DNA of 15,279 nucleotides from Candidatus Hodarchaeota archaeon (GTDB lineage: Archaea; Asgardarchaeota; Heimdallarchaeia; Hodarchaeales; Hodarchaeaceae), in NCBI GenBank assembly GCA_016840305.1, contig JAEOSP010000660.1:1-15279 (forward strand). The letters are read 5' to 3'. The notes below the pieces were generated by a model. That model was not told the origin of the DNA. It worked only from the letters and a program-made list of their open reading frames with translations, and searched no databases. How positions within the stretch are numbered: position 1 is the stretch's first letter; the number at the start of each line of letters is the position of its first letter. Of this stretch, positions 1 through 7,482 are shown piece by piece. Position numbers and translations under genes: made by a program.

Positions 1-1005
1 AACAATTACTCGAGGTACTTGTGTAGAAAATGTTTCGATAATTACTCTATTATTGTCATATTTGATTTCTTTTACTTGATATCTTATTGAAGTGAAAAGA
101 GGTTTGAGAGGATTTTCTTTTAGTAAATCATTTTTTGGTAATATAATACTAGACTTCCCTATTTCCTTATTATTGGGTTCTTCAAAATAAGTTCTTAATT
201 TTTGTTTATTTTCAAGCTTTTCTTGATGTCTTATAGTGTCTACGCTAATTTTTGGTAGTTTGGGAGCTTTCTTAGTCGGTATGTTCTGAATAATGTTGTA
301 ATCTTTAATTTTTAGAACTTTCTCTTTGGTAACAGCATTCTCTTGTAGTTTACTCAGTCTAGAGAGATAGCCTTTTTGAATAAGGATTCCTACTGATGCT
401 AAAGCCATATTAAAGGCACATAAAAAACTACTAGAATTCATGGATTCCATTCGAATTTGGATTGCTAAATCCCCAGTTTTATACCAATGTAAGCTAAATG
501 CTTCAAAATCATAATTCTTTTCAATTAAATCACCTAAATCGGTTCTTACAATCATATCGCGAACAAAAACAGGGTTGTAAGCGTTAACATTTAATTTTTT
601 ATCCAAAGCGGGTAATCCCAAAGTTACTTTTGTTTTGGGGTCATTCCAAGCAATTTTTGGAGAAATAAGAACATTAGATATGTCGTTTCTCGCAACTTGG
701 TATTTCTTTGCATCAATCATACCTCGTAGTATTAAGTCACGATCAACGACTCCATTACGTTTTTCAGTTGTTACTCTTACTTCGAGGGTGCGAAATGGGC
801 CTGCATTTCGTGAATCTATTATTGGATCAGAAGATAATCCCCCCCAATCGGTTACTTTCGTATCAGGATAACGACGGATCAAGTAGTAGAAAACATCTTT
901 AGCAAAATCCTTTTCTCCCTTTATGTTTTGCGAATAATATGAATAAACTACAAAATAAAGAATAATTGCAGCAATACCAAGTACAATTAGTGATTCCCAC
1001 ATCAT
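1..1005 (-). CDS. Unrecognised N-terminally membrane-anchored protein, partial (C-terminus outside window)
   Basis: I do not recognise this family. The minus-strand frame from ATG at 1005 is open for 335 codons to the window edge, so the C-terminus is missing. An in-frame TAA lies five codons before the ATG, and TTTGGAGTTCTA just before it provides a GGAG ribosome binding site; a second ATG follows directly. Residues 3-22 (WESLIVLGIAAIILYFVVYS) form one hydrophobic helix, probably a signal anchor. The remainder is soluble, mixed alpha/beta in look, with no cysteine pairs or known catalytic motif that I can name. A Lys/Pro-rich stretch around residues 245-300 looks like a flexible linker before another beta-rich segment (SIRYQVKEIKYDNN). 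The gene diverges from the HTH/zinc-ribbon gene. It is probably a real gene because of its long open frame and good start signals; function unknown. Confidence 0.75.
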   Translation of the reverse strand, partial: MMWESLIVLGIAAIILYFVVYSYYSQNIKGEKDFAKDVFYYLIRRYPDTKVTDWGGLSSDPIIDSRNAGPFRTLEVRVTTEKRNGVVDRDLILRGMIDAKKYQVARNDISNVLISPKIAWNDPKTKVTLGLPALDKKLNVNAYNPVFVRDMIVRTDLGDLIEKNYDFEAFSLHWYKTGDLAIQIRMESMNSSSFLCAFNMALASVGILIQKGYLSRLSKLQENAVTKEKVLKIKDYNIIQNIPTKKAPKLPKISVDTIRHQEKLENKQKLRTYFEEPNNKEIGKSSIILPKNDLLKENPLKPLFTSIRYQVKEIKYDNNRVIIETFSTQVPRVIV

Positions 1006-1115
1006 TAGAACTCCAAATTAACTGAGATAAATCTACATAAGAATTGTTTAAGAAATCTTGGAATGAAGAAGTTCTTTCTATCATCGTACTGATTCAAAAA
1101 AAAAAATCATTGCTG

Positions 1116-1124
1116 CATAAATAG
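1116..1124 (+). promoter_or_regulatory. Candidate TATA box for the HTH/zinc-ribbon gene
   Basis: CATAAATAG is centred at about 1120. With the usual archaeal spacing of about 26 bp, transcription would start near 1146, after the upstream TTG at 1142 and before the ATG at 1193. This supports the shorter protein. Inference from spacing only. Confidence 0.35.
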
Positions 1125-1192
1125 AGAGATTTCTTGCTCTGTTGAATATAGAAGTGCTTAAATTCATTATTCTTATTGAAGAGGTATTTAAA

Positions 1193-1483
1193 ATGAAAAC
1201 ACGAAGAGAAAAAATAATAGAATCACTGAGTAAAGGAGAAGGTTTAACTATCCAAGAATTAACAGATATTACTCAATCTGACGTAAAAACTATTGCAAAA
1301 GATTTGGATTCAGTTCGTAAAACAATAAAATATGATAATAAACGAATTGAGGTACAGCCAGCATCTTGTATGGGTTGTAATTTCATATTTCAGGGAAGAG
1401 TTCGTGTATCTGATCCTCATAAATGTCCCGAATGCCATTCAGAGAGAATAAGTCACCAAAAATTTAGAATAGTTACAAATTAA
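1193..1483 (+). CDS. Small HTH plus zinc-ribbon transcriptional regulator
   Basis: This 96-aa protein resembles the archaeal family of predicted transcriptional regulators with an HTH fused to a zinc ribbon (COG3357 type, from memory), whose members are about this size. Residues 4-45 form a winged-helix-like HTH (REKIIESLSKGEG, then LTIQELTDITQSDVKTIAKD as the helix-turn-helix pair). C59-x2-C62 and C78-x2-C81 give the four zinc ligands. A frame extension to a TTG at 1142 exists, but I chose ATG at 1193. GAGG at 1181-1184 lies at a suitable distance, the extension adds an untypical hydrophobic leader, and the predicted transcript begins after the TTG. The gene faces the dUTPase gene with only 3 bp between the two stop codons. 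Target genes are unknown. Confidence 0.85.
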   Translation: MKTRREKIIESLSKGEGLTIQELTDITQSDVKTIAKDLDSVRKTIKYDNKRIEVQPASCMGCNFIFQGRVRVSDPHKCPECHSERISHQKFRIVTN

Positions 1484-1486
1484 ACC

Positions 1487-1906
1487 TTATTTACCACTGC
1501 TACCGAATCCCCCACCACGATCAAGCTTCTCATCCAGACTTTCAGCCTCAATTATCTCAAAGTTTTTAACTTCGTTGATTATCATCTGAGCGATTCTATC
1601 TCCTTGTTTAATTGAATAGTTTTCATGGCCTATGTTGTTCATAACTACCATGATTTCATCTCTATACCCTGAATCAATTACACCTGCTGTACAAAAAATA
1701 CCACGTTTCGCAAGAGAACTTCGACTTTCTATTTTTGCAAAATACCCAACAGGAATCTCAATGCATATCCCCGTATGAACTATACCCGTTGCATCCGCAG
1801 GAATTTGCATATCCTCCACTGCGTAAAGATCAAAAGCAGCATCATTAGGATTATGTTTCCTAGGGAGAAGAGCGTTTGTTAATATTTTTTTTACTTTAAG
1901 TTTCAC
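1487..1906 (-). CDS. dut: Deoxyuridine 5'-triphosphate nucleotidohydrolase (dUTPase)
   Basis: The enzyme hydrolyses dUTP to dUMP and pyrophosphate, keeping uracil out of DNA and supplying dUMP for dTMP synthesis; it acts in the cytoplasm as a homotrimer. All five trimeric dUTPase motifs are visible in order: motif 1 AAFDLYA (23-29), motif 2 SRSSL (61-65), motif 3 GVIDSGYRDEI (75-85) with D78 as the water-activating aspartate and Y81 stacking on the base, motif 4 QGDRIAQM (101-108), and the glycine-rich motif 5 RGGGFGSSG (130-138) that closes over the triphosphate. Length, 139 aa, is normal. The start is GTG: an in-frame TAG lies six codons upstream with no other start between, and AGGATCGG provides a ribosome binding site. 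One small oddity is Asp in motif 3 where GYRGE is usual. Confidence 0.96.
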   Translation of the reverse strand: MKLKVKKILTNALLPRKHNPNDAAFDLYAVEDMQIPADATGIVHTGICIEIPVGYFAKIESRSSLAKRGIFCTAGVIDSGYRDEIMVVMNNIGHENYSIKQGDRIAQMIINEVKNFEIIEAESLDEKLDRGGGFGSSGK

Positions 1907-1960
1907 TAATTTCCGATCCTAAGAATTAACTCTCTTCTACAGATAGAGAAGAAATTTGGG

Positions 1961-1972
1961 AAATTTAAATAT
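1961..1972 (-). promoter_or_regulatory. Candidate TATA box for dut
   Basis: Read on the minus strand the segment is ATATTTAAATTT preceded by the purine-rich AGGG, resembling a BRE/TATA pair. Its centre at about 1966 predicts a start near 1940 and a leader of about 35 nt before the GTG at 1906, which would give dut its own promoter downstream of the aminotransferase gene. Confidence 0.4.
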
Positions 1973-1995
1973 CCCTGTGTGATATTGTAACATCA

Positions 1996-2020
1996 GAGAG
2001 GGGATACAAAATTTCCTCTC
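1996..2020 (-). terminator. Small hairpin downstream of rocD, possible 3' end signal
   Basis: GAGAGG and CCTCTC form a 6-bp perfect stem with a 13-nt loop, beginning 24 nt past the rocD stop codon. No T-run follows on the minus strand, so this is not a classic terminator; it may be a transcript-end structure or chance. Confidence 0.2.
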
Positions 2021-2043
2021 CTAAAACGCATTTATGCATAAGT

Positions 2044-3243
2044 TTAGGACTCTAAAACGTTTTTAATTATATTAATAGCCCAATTAAGATCATCTTTAGT
2101 AATTACAAGCGGTGGGGCAAATCTTATTGCATAATCATGAGTTTCTTTGGCAAGAATGCCTTTATCTATCAGTTTTTGAGTAAAAGGTCGCGCCTTTTCA
2201 TGGAGTTCTATTGCTACAAAAAGACCTTTTCCGCGTATTTCCTTGATTCGGTTATGTTTTATTTTTCTTAATTCATTGATAAAGTAGGTTCCCAGTTCCA
2301 TTGCTCGTTCATCAAGTTTTTCATCAACTAGTACTTTTAAAGCAGCATCTCCAACCGCACATGCAAGTGGAAAACCACCAAATGTTGATCCATGAGACCC
2401 TGGGGTAAAAACCCCCATAATTTTCTTCGTACTAACAACTGCAGAAACAGGAAGTACACCACCTCCAAGAGCTTTTCCTAAAGTCATAACATCGGGGGTA
2501 ATACCTTCATGCTGGTGACAGAACATTTTCCCTGTACGACAGAATCCAGTTTGAATCTCATCCAAAATTAATAGAATGTTATTATCTGTACAGATTTCAC
2601 GAACTTTTTTCAAGTAACCTACGGATGGGACAATTACTCCAGCCTCGCCTTGAATAGGTTCAACTAAAAAGCCGACTGTATTGGCTGTAATCGCTTCTCT
2701 TAAAGCTTCAGGGTCATCATAGGGTATTATTTTGAATCCAGGAGTATAGGGGCCAAAATTTGTATTTGCATCAGGATCCGTGGAAAATCCAACGATTGTT
2801 GTTGTTCTTCCATGGAAATTATTCTCACAGACAATGATTTCAGCTTTATCTTTTTCAACTCCTTTAATTTCGTATCCCCATCTACGGGTCATTTTTAGAG
2901 CTGTTTCAACCGCTTCTGCTCCAGTATTCATTGGTAAGGCCATATCAAATCCATCACCACAAATATCAAGGAGATTTTTGAGAAACAGACCCATACGATC
3001 ATTATGGAAAGCACGTGAAGTTAAAGCAACCCGTGTAAGCTGTTCTTCTAACGCAGCTACGATCTTAGGATGTAAATGACCTTGATTTACAGCAGAGTAA
3101 GCTGATAAACAATCTAAGTACTTTTTCCCTTCAGGATCATAAACCCAAACTCCTTTCGCTTTCGTAATGACAACAGGTATTGGATGATAATTGTGAGCTC
3201 CATATTTTGAATCATATTCTATATAATCTTTTGACCTAACCAT
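2044..3243 (-). CDS. rocD: Ornithine aminotransferase (ornithine--oxo-acid transaminase), class III PLP enzyme
   Basis: Class III pyridoxal-phosphate aminotransferase, best matched to ornithine delta-aminotransferase, which converts ornithine and 2-oxoglutarate to glutamate-5-semialdehyde and glutamate, linking arginine and proline metabolism in the cytoplasm. Visible signatures: AYSAVNQGHLHPK (48-60), a close match to ornithine aminotransferases; NTGAEAVE (106-113), the phosphate-binding region; NNFHGRT (141-147); LDEIQTGF (227-234) with D228 contacting the pyridine nitrogen; TLGKALGGG (254-262) with K257 as the Schiff-base lysine; and GSHGSTFGG (282-290). Length, 399 aa, is normal. ATG at 3243 is preceded by GAAGGACTGAAGA. 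The gene follows an Lrp/AsnC regulator gene, and its promoter region carries a strong palindrome. Other class III substrates (acetylornithine, lysine, GABA) cannot be fully excluded, but the N-terminal motif favours ornithine. Confidence 0.92.
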   Translation of the reverse strand: MVRSKDYIEYDSKYGAHNYHPIPVVITKAKGVWVYDPEGKKYLDCLSAYSAVNQGHLHPKIVAALEEQLTRVALTSRAFHNDRMGLFLKNLLDICGDGFDMALPMNTGAEAVETALKMTRRWGYEIKGVEKDKAEIIVCENNFHGRTTTIVGFSTDPDANTNFGPYTPGFKIIPYDDPEALREAITANTVGFLVEPIQGEAGVIVPSVGYLKKVREICTDNNILLILDEIQTGFCRTGKMFCHQHEGITPDVMTLGKALGGGVLPVSAVVSTKKIMGVFTPGSHGSTFGGFPLACAVGDAALKVLVDEKLDERAMELGTYFINELRKIKHNRIKEIRGKGLFVAIELHEKARPFTQKLIDKGILAKETHDYAIRFAPPLVITKDDLNWAINIIKNVLES

Positions 3244-3311
3244 TCTTCAGTCCTTCTACAAATTTTACTACATAACTCAATTTATCAAGTGAACAAAATT
3301 TATCTCTTCTG

Positions 3312-3328
3312 ATTTACTAAAAGTAATT
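3312..3328. promoter_or_regulatory. Weaker copy of the palindromic operator half-sites
   Basis: ATTTACT-AAA-AGTAATT is an imperfect inverted repeat (6 of 7 positions). Its right side, AAAAGTAATT, matches the ACAAGTAATT arm of the main palindrome at 9 of 10 positions. Centre-to-centre distance to the main site is about 46 bp. It lies in the rocD leader and could be a secondary binding site. Confidence 0.3.
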
Positions 3329-3353
3329 GAATGTTTAAAAATATTTTGATTAC

Positions 3354-3378
3354 ACAAGTAATTCGTCTAATTACTTGT
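3354..3378. promoter_or_regulatory. Perfect 10-bp inverted repeat, likely operator upstream of rocD
   Basis: ACAAGTAATT (3354-3363), a 5-nt spacer, and AATTACTTGT (3369-3378) form a perfect palindrome; flanking TA pairs extend the symmetry beyond one mismatch. It lies between the TATA box at 3393-3403 and the rocD start, covering the predicted transcription start, where a bound protein would block initiation. The Lrp/AsnC-type gene directly upstream is the obvious candidate binder; this pairing is inferred. Confidence 0.6.
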
Positions 3379-3392
3379 ATACAAACCAAGGG

Positions 3393-3403
3393 ATATATAT
3401 ATA
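3393..3403 (-). promoter_or_regulatory. Candidate TATA box for rocD
   Basis: The alternating ATATATATATA segment is centred at about 3398 and predicts initiation near 3372, inside the palindrome at 3354-3378. That leaves a leader of about 130 nt before the rocD ATG. The position relative to the palindrome suggests repression by occlusion. Confidence 0.5.
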
Positions 3404-3443
3404 GGGGTATTTGATTTTCACAAAAATTGGTTGAGTAAAAGAA

Positions 3444-3923
3444 TTATTCTTCATTTAAATTCAGTACCTGATTATCTTTAACTTTTTTCAGTGTAATAGA
3501 AGTATATGTTTTGTTAACTCCTGGTATAACTGATATTCTTTCTTCTACTATTTTGTATAAGTTTTCAACAGATGATGCATTTCCTAAACAGAAAATATCA
3601 TGAATTCCAGTTGTGATTCGAATCAAATGGATCTCTGCTATCTTATTTAGTTCATCAAGAACTCCTTGCATTACACTTGCATTAATATCTAATTCACAGA
3701 AAAACTCTAAGGGATAACCCAGTTTTTCGGGATCAATTTTTATTGTGAAATACTGGATTATATTCGATTTTTCTGTTAAACTCTTAATTCGATCAGATAT
3801 CGTTTGCGATGTTACTTTTTGTTCGTCAGCGATTTTTTTCTTTGTAATCTGACTATCCGCACTTAATTTTCTGAGTATTTCCTCATTAATGTGATCTTGA
3901 TCGAGTTTGATTTTCTGCTCCAT
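3444..3923 (-). CDS. Lrp/AsnC-family transcriptional regulator
   Basis: The 159-aa protein has the two-domain plan of Lrp/AsnC (feast/famine) regulators. Residues 12-62 form the DNA-binding HTH (NEEILRKLSADSQITKKKIA, then TSQTISDRIKSLTEKSNI as the recognition helix). Residues 70-148 form an alpha/beta RAM-type effector and oligomerisation domain (LEFFCELDIN, IAEIHLIRITTGIHDIFCLG, IPGVNKTYTSITLKKV). The GxHD-like segment TTGIHDIF occupies the conserved loop in which such proteins sense amino acids. Length is typical. ATG at 3923 follows a weak GGGATCC-type binding site. The gene lies 44 bp after the membrane-protein gene and directly before rocD, all on the same strand. It probably controls rocD and perhaps itself in response to an amino acid; the ligand is not evident. 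Confidence 0.88.
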   Translation of the reverse strand: MEQKIKLDQDHINEEILRKLSADSQITKKKIADEQKVTSQTISDRIKSLTEKSNIIQYFTIKIDPEKLGYPLEFFCELDINASVMQGVLDELNKIAEIHLIRITTGIHDIFCLGNASSVENLYKIVEERISVIPGVNKTYTSITLKKVKDNQVLNLNEE

Positions 3924-3967
3924 ATTAAGGATCCCTGTTTTGATTTAAGGTATGGATAACTTAAGTA

Positions 3968-4774
3968 TTAGGTAGAAGTTTTCCGATTTATTTTCCAGAT
4001 TAACCAATATCGATGAGCAATACTTGCTGGAAGTAAAGCAGGGATCAGAACCATTAGTCCAAGCACAATAACTTTCGTAAAATCTAAATTTAGGTACAGT
4101 AGAATTGCCCATATACTCCCTGCAAAGATGATATAAACAATAAGAAATACTACATAGTCAGCGACTGTTTCAAACGCTCCTTTTACGAATCCGAATAAGC
4201 TATTAAGCATGAGAATGCCTAGTTCGATTATACCTTGAAATAATAATATTATAAACTCAAGAAATCCTCTAAATACTGAGGCTCCTCCCATGATTACCGA
4301 TCTTGCACCTGCTACTATTGAATCCAGCCCTAGATAAGCTCCTGGAATAGCAATGAAAAGTGTGTACATTCCAAGAATAAACAAAGCAAAAACTTCGTTT
4401 AAATCTGTAAATAATATTAAATATCCTATTAACACAGCAATAGGGGTAATCAAGATAGAGAAGCTAACCAATCCATCTATACCTGGATTCATCTCCTTTT
4501 CTTTAGGATTTCGTGAGAAATACTGAACTGTTCTATTTGCTTGTGCATACGTTTTTGTAGGTCGCGCTCTACGAGTAAAATGAACTCTTGATTCATTATT
4601 TGGTCGTTCTGAAGGTTTTACAACAATATTTGAGAAATCAATATCAGATAACTCATCTCTGGCAATTTTACCAGCTTTTTTCACCTCTCGATTTATTAAA
4701 TTTCCTGCTTCAACTGCTTTTTTCCCAAAAAACCTTCCAAGCTTCTTAGTAGTGGATTCATCTTTATCTTTCAT
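3968..4774 (-). CDS. Unrecognised multi-pass membrane protein
   Basis: I do not recognise a family. The 268-aa protein has a basic, soluble N-terminal part (residues 1-95; lysine-rich amphipathic stretch at 9-45 and an arginine-rich stretch at 63-81). About five hydrophobic segments follow, near 101-122, 126-150, 170-195, 204-227 and 233-253, and then a short basic tail (WKINRKTST). The positive N-terminal region is expected to lie in the cytoplasm. No catalytic motif or transporter signature is visible. ATG at 4774 is preceded by CAGGAAG at a good distance. The gene lies 44 bp before the Lrp-type regulator on the same strand and may share a transcript with it. It diverges from the methyltransferase gene at 4918. 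Confidence 0.8.
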   Translation of the reverse strand: MKDKDESTTKKLGRFFGKKAVEAGNLINREVKKAGKIARDELSDIDFSNIVVKPSERPNNESRVHFTRRARPTKTYAQANRTVQYFSRNPKEKEMNPGIDGLVSFSILITPIAVLIGYLILFTDLNEVFALFILGMYTLFIAIPGAYLGLDSIVAGARSVIMGGASVFRGFLEFIILLFQGIIELGILMLNSLFGFVKGAFETVADYVVFLIVYIIFAGSIWAILLYLNLDFTKVIVLGLMVLIPALLPASIAHRYWLIWKINRKTST

Positions 4775-4867
4775 GAATGTTCGACTTCCTGCCTTGTTAA
4801 AGATTAAAATGAATTATAGATTTTTAAGCATTATTCAAGAGGCCATAAAAAAAAGAATATGGCGATA

Positions 4868-4882
4868 GTGTTTATAAAACAC
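4868..4882 (+). promoter_or_regulatory. Palindromic TATA box upstream of the 854-aa methyltransferase
   Basis: GTGTTT-ATA-AAACAC is a perfect 6-bp inverted repeat with a 3-nt centre that contains the TATA-like TTTATAAA (4871-4878). The expected transcription start is near 4901, giving a short leader to the gene start at 4918 or 4933. Symmetry around the box could be an operator or simply a symmetric TATA element. Confidence 0.5.
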
Positions 4883-4917
4883 TGGACTGGATCTTCTCCT
4901 CGACAACCGAATTCATT

Positions 4918-7482
4918 GTGGTATTGGAAATAATGCAAGAAGATATCAAATTCCTCGCTTTCATTGACTCTACTTCACCTTTAATCAGTACCTTACTTCA
5001 AAACGAATTATTTCTGCAGAAAATTTCATCTCAAAATCATTTTGATTTAATATATAATTCTTTCAAGGTTAAATCAAAAAATAATGAAATAACTTTTCAT
5101 AATGAGATATCAAAGGTATTAGCTACGTTGATTTTTGACTATCTGTACATCGGTATTGTTACATTACGGGAAAACCATGATACAACAGATTTGATTTTAA
5201 GTATCCAAGAAAAAACGGGTCAAAATTATGGACATCAAAACCTAGAATCAGCTGAAAATTTGGTAAAATCATTTCTAAATGAGATTTTATACCAGATTAA
5301 GGAGAAGAATCCAGAAATCCCTCTCTTTCATAATCAAATTTTACCCATGACTCGAATAATATCATCCTTGGTCGAAGATTTCCAGATCTCAATGAAATTA
5401 TATGAATTTTTCATTCAACATTTTAAAGAGCCGATAAGCTATAATCAAATGAAAACACCTTACTATTTTGAACTTGGAATTCCATGGGAACATAAACAAC
5501 AATATGGTCAAGTATTTACACCAGTTAATGTCATTGATTTTATGTGTAAACAACTGATTTCAGAAGAAACATCATTAATTCTTGATCCGTCAGTTGGAAC
5601 TGGACTTTTCTTACTGGGAGCACTGAATTACTATCTAAAATCTGGTTTTACATCATTACATACTATTATCGGCATTGAGAAGGACCCAATTCTTGCTATT
5701 ATTTGTGAAAGCGCAATATTAGTTTATTGTAAGTTAAATTCGATTTCAACAATTGATTGTCAAATAATTAATGACAGTCTTTTCGATTGTGATAAGAGAT
5801 TAAGTCAAATACTTGATAAAAGCAAAGGTAATGGGGTAATTCTAATGAATCCTCCCTATACTAGACAGGAATTAATAACTAGTTCTGAAAAAATTAACAT
5901 GACAAAAAAGCTAGAATCAATACCCTTTTTCAATAAAAATAATGCTTTTTATTCTTTAATTAAGTTTTCAGGCCAATCTAGTTTGTATGTTTACTTTGTA
6001 ATATATATATCGGGTTTTTTACGTCCAAATGACCTTGTTGGTTTGATTATTCCTAATTCGTGGATGGATGTGAGGTATGGTGAGGTTCTAAGGACATTAT
6101 TTCTCGAACTATTTTCTATCCACTACATCATATCATCCAAGCTTGAAAAACTCATTCCAAGTGTTGATGTGAATACTTCAATCCTCTTCCTTCAGGTCAA
6201 GGAAAAGCCATTCAAGTTTTTATCAAAAGATTCAACACGAAAAGTGAATTTTGTAACGATTAACAGTCAAAATGATCTTACTAAAATAAATACCATTTTT
6301 AGAAGTACTAAGCGCCATTCTAAGATCCCAGGAATTCTTACAGAAGTTTCAGAGGCTTCATTGTCAAAGAATGCTAAGTGGGGGTTATTTCTTAAAGCTC
6401 CACCTTTTTTCTTCAAGTTAATCTCTAATATACAAGACAAATCTGTCAAACTTGGCTCTCAAGTGCTCATAAAACGGGGATTTACAAGTGGAGCAAACGC
6501 CTTTTTCTATTTAGGTAAACCAGGCAGAAGTAATAACCTCTTTCATTCAACTTATGATTCTGCTACTGGTAATCTAATATTGACCCCAAAGAATGATAAA
6601 ATAGTACAGGAATTTATTCATCAGCAATTTCCCAGAGATTCCTTAAAGTTTGAAATTGAGAAAGAATACTGGATGCATCCTGTCAATTCGCCAAATGAAA
6701 AAAGGGTGAACAATATTGAGTTTAAAACAGGTGAGAATACCAAATGGGTTCCAAATTATCTTATCAAATCCCCAAAAGAATTATCGACGTATGAGATTAC
6801 AAATGAAAGTGTAAATTTCATTGTATTATTAATACCTCAAGAAGAAAAAACAAAGCTTAAAGCTGGGATCCGAGAATATATAAGATGGGGAGAGAAATGG
6901 AACCCTGTGAAAGGGATAAAATACAACAAAAGAATAACGTGCGCTTCACGGAAATTTTGGTACGCAATATCTTCTTCTGAGTTCATGAATTTCCCTATAT
7001 TGTGTATGATGACAATCAATGATCGTTTTACATTTTTCTATAATCGGAATAATTATTTTTTTGATGCTAGATTATACGGAATACGCCTTATTTCTTCCAT
7101 GGTGGATATTCCCACGTTATTCTGTTTTCTAAACTCAATTTTCGTCTCTATACAGCTTGAGCTATTAGGGAGGACTAATCTCGGAGAAGGAGGATTAGAT
7201 GTCAAGGTTTATGAATACAATAATATAAAAATCTTTTTTTCGAGTGTTTTGGATAAAAATATGAAATTGGAGATTATGAACATTTTTAATCAAGTATTAA
7301 AAGAACACCCCCACTCTGTTATTGACGATATGGGGAATCTAGCAAGGGATTTACTTGATGCTTTTCTTGTTCAGCACGCACTTTTTTCTAAAGAAGATAC
7401 TGCTCAAATGAGAAAAGTACTGCAGAAGATTGTTCAAAACCGTCTTGATAAAGGTCGATCAGTTTCAAATCATAATATTTGA
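4918..7482 (+). CDS. Adenine-N6 DNA methyltransferase with C-terminal specificity region (HsdM / type IIG-like)
   Basis: Class I S-adenosylmethionine-dependent DNA methyltransferase of the gamma type, methylating adenine N6 in a specific DNA sequence. Residues 1-190 are helical with no nuclease motif seen. YGQVFTP (196-202) is the conserved entry motif, LDPSVGTG (222-229) is SAM-binding motif I, GIEKDP (252-257) the following acidic loop, and NPPY (311-314) catalytic motif IV. A later segment, LVGLIIPNSW, is the usual strand after the catalytic core. From about residue 515 (IKRGFTSGANAFFYLG) a target-recognition-like region begins, and GRTNLGEGGLDVKVYE near 749-764 is typical of the C-terminal end. 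The GTG at 4918 has no clear binding site; ATG at 4933 (residue 6), preceded by TTGGA, may be the true start. The gene overlaps the convergent methyltransferase gene by 18 bp. No restriction subunit is visible. Confidence 0.87.
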   Translation: MVLEIMQEDIKFLAFIDSTSPLISTLLQNELFLQKISSQNHFDLIYNSFKVKSKNNEITFHNEISKVLATLIFDYLYIGIVTLRENHDTTDLILSIQEKTGQNYGHQNLESAENLVKSFLNEILYQIKEKNPEIPLFHNQILPMTRIISSLVEDFQISMKLYEFFIQHFKEPISYNQMKTPYYFELGIPWEHKQQYGQVFTPVNVIDFMCKQLISEETSLILDPSVGTGLFLLGALNYYLKSGFTSLHTIIGIEKDPILAIICESAILVYCKLNSISTIDCQIINDSLFDCDKRLSQILDKSKGNGVILMNPPYTRQELITSSEKINMTKKLESIPFFNKNNAFYSLIKFSGQSSLYVYFVIYISGFLRPNDLVGLIIPNSWMDVRYGEVLRTLFLELFSIHYIISSKLEKLIPSVDVNTSILFLQVKEKPFKFLSKDSTRKVNFVTINSQNDLTKINTIFRSTKRHSKIPGILTEVSEASLSKNAKWGLFLKAPPFFFKLISNIQDKSVKLGSQVLIKRGFTSGANAFFYLGKPGRSNNLFHSTYDSATGNLILTPKNDKIVQEFIHQQFPRDSLKFEIEKEYWMHPVNSPNEKRVNNIEFKTGENTKWVPNYLIKSPKELSTYEITNESVNFIVLLIPQEEKTKLKAGIREYIRWGEKWNPVKGIKYNKRITCASRKFWYAISSSEFMNFPILCMMTINDRFTFFYNRNNYFFDARLYGIRLISSMVDIPTLFCFLNSIFVSIQLELLGRTNLGEGGLDVKVYEYNNIKIFFSSVLDKNMKLEIMNIFNQVLKEHPHSVIDDMGNLARDLLDAFLVQHALFSKEDTAQMRKVLQKIVQNRLDKGRSVSNHNI

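Noticed and set aside
635..902. Two short plus-strand open frames of 78 and 64 codons
   Set aside because: They lie antisense to the long minus-strand frame from 1005 to the window edge, have no ribosome binding sites worth noting and overlap each other.
899..1084. Minus-strand 61-codon frame
   Set aside because: It overlaps the start of the larger left-edge gene in another frame, and its sequence looks like translated intergenic DNA plus a shadow of the membrane helix.
1142..1192. TTG-started 17-residue extension of the HTH/zinc-ribbon protein
   Set aside because: The ATG at 1193 has a better ribosome binding site, the predicted transcription start falls after the TTG, and family members have the shorter length.
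2780..3079. Plus-strand 99-codon frame
   Set aside because: Fully antisense to the well-supported aminotransferase gene.
6267..7019. Two minus-strand 60-codon frames
   Set aside because: Antisense shadows inside the 854-aa methyltransferase gene.
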